A stretch of DNA of 64,000 bases, taken from Mycobacterium sp. 3519A (GTDB taxonomy: Bacteria > Actinomycetota > Actinomycetes > Mycobacteriales > Mycobacteriaceae). The notes under the pieces were generated by a model. That model saw only the letters and a list, made by a program, of their open reading frames with translations, was not told where the DNA came from and did no database searches. Positions 61,760-64,000 of this stretch are shown piece after piece (the stretch's first letter is position 1; every line of letters starts with the position of its first letter). Position numbers and translations under genes: made by a program. The stretch spans positions 864,923 to 928,922 of the forward strand of contig NZ_OESG01000014.1 in NCBI RefSeq assembly GCF_900240945.1, in the 5' to 3' direction.

Positions 61760-64000
61760 TGGAAGAGTCGAACCCGCTGGCGCGCCGGTACAGCGCTATC
61801 GAAGGAACTGTTCAGCTCACCGGAATCCAGGCACTCGTTCGGGTGCCGATCGACCAGCGCCGCAGCGACATTCATCGCCGCCGCTCCTCGGCAGCGTTCA
61901 TCTCCGGGTATGAGGGCTCGCCGCTGGCCGGCTACGACCTGGAACTGGCGCGCCAGCAGCAGCTACTCGACGATCACGACATCGTCTTCGCCCCTGCGGT
62001 CAACGAAGAGCTCGCCGCCACCGCCGTCCAAGGAACCCAACTCGCGGCCCAACTTCCCGACTGCCGCGTCGATGGCATCGTCGGTTACTGGTATGGCAAG
62101 TCACCCGGACTGGATCGCGCCTCCGATGCCCTGCGGCACAACAATCTTGCCGGCACCCACCCCGATGGCGGCGCCGTGCTATTCGTCGGGGATGACCCCG
62201 GCGCCAAGTCCTCAACGGTCCCCGGCTCTTCTGAAGTGCTCTTAGCCGATCTGGGCGTGCCGACACTGTCGCCAGCCGATCCGCAGGATCTCTACAACCT
62301 CGGTCTGCACAGCGTGGCGATGTCACGGTCATGCGGCTTGTGGAGCGCGGTGAAGATCGCCACCGCGGTCGCAGACGGCGCCGGGCCCGTCACGATCTGC
62401 CCGCAGCATTTTTCACCACACCTGCCGCAGATCGACGGTCGGCCGTTTCGGCACAGCGTTACGGGTAAGTTGCTGCAGCCCAGGCTCGCTGAGCTTGAAC
62501 ACAGTCGCAACAGCACCCGACTGGACCTTGCCAGACGCTACGCACAACTCAACGGGCTCAACCGGATAACAGACCGCGGCCCCAGCGACCGGATCGGCAT
62601 CGTCGCCGCCGGCAAAACCTATCTCGACGTCCGCCAAGCGTTGCTCGCGCTGAATATCGACGACGCCGAGTTGACGCGCCGCGGAATCCGACTGTTGCGC
62701 CTGGGCATGATTTACCCGCTCGAACCGACGATTCTCCGCGGATTCGCCGCCGGCTTGAGCGAGCTGATCATCGTCGAGGAGAAACGCGCCTTCATCGAAA
62801 TGGCAGTCAAGGACTGCCTATACGGAGTCAGCAGCGACCTTCGCATCACTGGCAAACGCAATCTCGACGGCTCAGTACTTCTCCGTGACGACGGAGAACT
62901 GACTGTCGACCTCGTCCGCGACGCCCTGTCCAAACGGTTCGCCGATTACACCGGCCTGGCCGAACTCGCGGTCACCTCCAGCCCGCAATCACGTCGCCGC
63001 GTCGAGCTTCCCCTCGCCACGCGAAGTCCCTACTTCTGCTCAGGGTGTCCGCACAACACGTCGACCAAGACGCCCCCCGGGTCCTTGGTGGGTGCCGGGA
63101 TCGGTTGCCACGGCCTGATCGTCGGGATGCGGCCTCACATGGTCGGCGACGTCACCGGTTTGACGCAGATGGGCGGGGAGGGCGCGCAATGGCTGGGCAT
63201 GCAGCCGTTCCTCGAACGCCAGCACATTCTGCAGAATCTTGGCGACGGCACGTTTCACCACTCTGCGAGCCTGGCCGTACGCGCGGCCATCGCCGCGCGC
63301 GCCAACATCACCTACAAGCTGCTCTACAACTCGACGGTCGCGATGACCGGCGGCCAGGACGCCGTCGGCCAGATGAGCATTCCCCGCATCTGTCGGGCGT
63401 TGACTGCGGAGGGTGTTGCCAAAATCATCGTCACAACGGAGGATGCCAAGGCATACCGTCGCCGCCTGCCCCGCAATGTGCAGGTGTGGTCTCGTGACCG
63501 AATCGTCGAAGCCCAACAGCATTTGGCGACGATTCGGGGCGTCACGTTCCTCATCCACGACCAGGAATGCGCCACCGAATTGCGCCGCAAACGTAAGCGC
63601 GGTACCGCCCCCGAGCCACCGATGCGCATCGCGATCAACCAACGCGTCTGCGAAGGCTGCGGCGACTGCGGGGTCCAATCAAACTGCCTGTCCGTACATC
63701 CCGTCGACACGGAATTCGGCCGCAAAACCACAATCGACCAGTCGTCGTGCAACAAAGATTACTCATGCCTTGCCGGAGACTGCCCATCGTTCGTCAGCGT
63801 AGTCCCAGCCGGCGGCGAACAGCCCAATCGCACAGCATTGGAAGCGCTTTCGGCCGACGCTTATTGCGAACCGGCGCGGCAGTTCTTTCAGACCAGTCAC
63901 ACCACCCGAGTCCTGGGCGTCGGCGGTTCGGGCGTGGTGACCCTTTCCCAGATTCTGGGGACCGCGGCCGCGGCCGCGCAGCTGCACGTGGTGTCGCTCG
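61759..64000 (+). CDS. Fused indolepyruvate:ferredoxin oxidoreductase homologue, cut by the right edge
   Basis: About 747 residues visible from ATG 61759, which overlaps the previous stop; full-length relatives are ~1150. It has the alpha/pyrimidine domain (FISGYEGSPLAGYDLEL, YGKSPGLDRASDALRHNNLAGT, split by a short gap), VGDDPGAKSSTVPGSSE, TQMGGEGAQWLGMQPF, and the ThDP region (GGQDAVGQMSIPRICRALTAEGV). Two cysteine clusters (CEGCGDCGVQSNC and SSCNKDYSCLAGDC) would bind [4Fe-4S] clusters. The start of the gamma domain LGVGGSGVVTLSQILG is at the edge. It oxidises aryl 2-oxo acids to acyl-CoA with ferredoxin. Confidence 0.88.
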   Translation, partial: MEESNPLARRYSAIEGTVQLTGIQALVRVPIDQRRSDIHRRRSSAAFISGYEGSPLAGYDLELARQQQLLDDHDIVFAPAVNEELAATAVQGTQLAAQLPDCRVDGIVGYWYGKSPGLDRASDALRHNNLAGTHPDGGAVLFVGDDPGAKSSTVPGSSEVLLADLGVPTLSPADPQDLYNLGLHSVAMSRSCGLWSAVKIATAVADGAGPVTICPQHFSPHLPQIDGRPFRHSVTGKLLQPRLAELEHSRNSTRLDLARRYAQLNGLNRITDRGPSDRIGIVAAGKTYLDVRQALLALNIDDAELTRRGIRLLRLGMIYPLEPTILRGFAAGLSELIIVEEKRAFIEMAVKDCLYGVSSDLRITGKRNLDGSVLLRDDGELTVDLVRDALSKRFADYTGLAELAVTSSPQSRRRVELPLATRSPYFCSGCPHNTSTKTPPGSLVGAGIGCHGLIVGMRPHMVGDVTGLTQMGGEGAQWLGMQPFLERQHILQNLGDGTFHHSASLAVRAAIAARANITYKLLYNSTVAMTGGQDAVGQMSIPRICRALTAEGVAKIIVTTEDAKAYRRRLPRNVQVWSRDRIVEAQQHLATIRGVTFLIHDQECATELRRKRKRGTAPEPPMRIAINQRVCEGCGDCGVQSNCLSVHPVDTEFGRKTTIDQSSCNKDYSCLAGDCPSFVSVVPAGGEQPNRTALEALSADAYCEPARQFFQTSHTTRVLGVGGSGVVTLSQILGTAAAAAQLHVVSL

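Overview
The window reads as chromosomal DNA of a mycobacterium, probably an environmental fast-grower. Supporting signs are high GC by eye, a mycobacterial-type methylenetetrahydrofolate reductase, an LLM-class F420-type oxidoreductase, a secreted cutinase, many GTG/TTG starts, and at least nine starts with the mycobacterial leaderless layout (TANNNT followed 6-7 nt later by ATG/GTG). I see no tRNA, rRNA, insertion sequence or CRISPR array.

Layout. 1-1.3 kb: a membrane protein cut by the window edge and a small secreted protein. 1.3-13.0 kb: a DeoR repressor divergent from a tight sugar operon (kbaY, kbaZ, agaS, a BadF-type sugar kinase, an EamA permease, a GH4 alpha-galactosidase and a complete ABC importer). 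This is most simply an alpha-galactoside or galactosamine route that ends at tagatose-bisphosphate aldolase. 13.0-17.5 kb: a possible PLAT-like protein, Tex, a DHFR-family protein and an LLM oxidoreductase. 17.5-25.2 kb: a large LuxR/ATPase regulator divergent from a benzoylformate-decarboxylase-like gene, then a cis-CaaD-like tautomerase, a quinone oxidoreductase and a GlcD-GlcE fused FAD oxidase. The decarboxylase and oxidase genes carry the same upstream repeat, so I infer one hydroxy-acid regulon.

25.3-28.8 kb: an ECF42-type module (DGPF/YciI protein, sigma factor, methyltransferase, SDR) behind a matching promoter. 29-35.2 kb: a second LuxR/ATPase regulator, a divergent TIM-family protein, and an ECF sigma-SDR-cupin-hypothetical operon. 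35.2-43.2 kb: mostly single genes (MDR reductase, TMEM175-like channel, nitroreductase, cutinase, hydrolase, CitE-like lyase, SelO, small exported proteins). 43.5-51.3 kb: MTHFR, HrpA, a carboxylesterase and a MOSC-reductase-ferredoxin fusion. 51.4-55.3 kb: tandem paralogous TetR regulators, a DUF427 protein, a VOC protein, a decayed haloacid dehalogenase, and a divergent DUF2000/Lrp pair.

55.3-56.0 kb has no gene I can support. From 56.0 kb to the right edge runs a catabolic cluster: SDR, cytochrome P450, acyl-CoA dehydrogenase, ferredoxin-reductase-type flavoprotein, FAA hydrolase and a fused indolepyruvate:ferredoxin oxidoreductase homologue that continues beyond the window. No ferredoxin gene is visible for the redox proteins. 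All family assignments are from motif recognition by eye; nothing was searched or computed.
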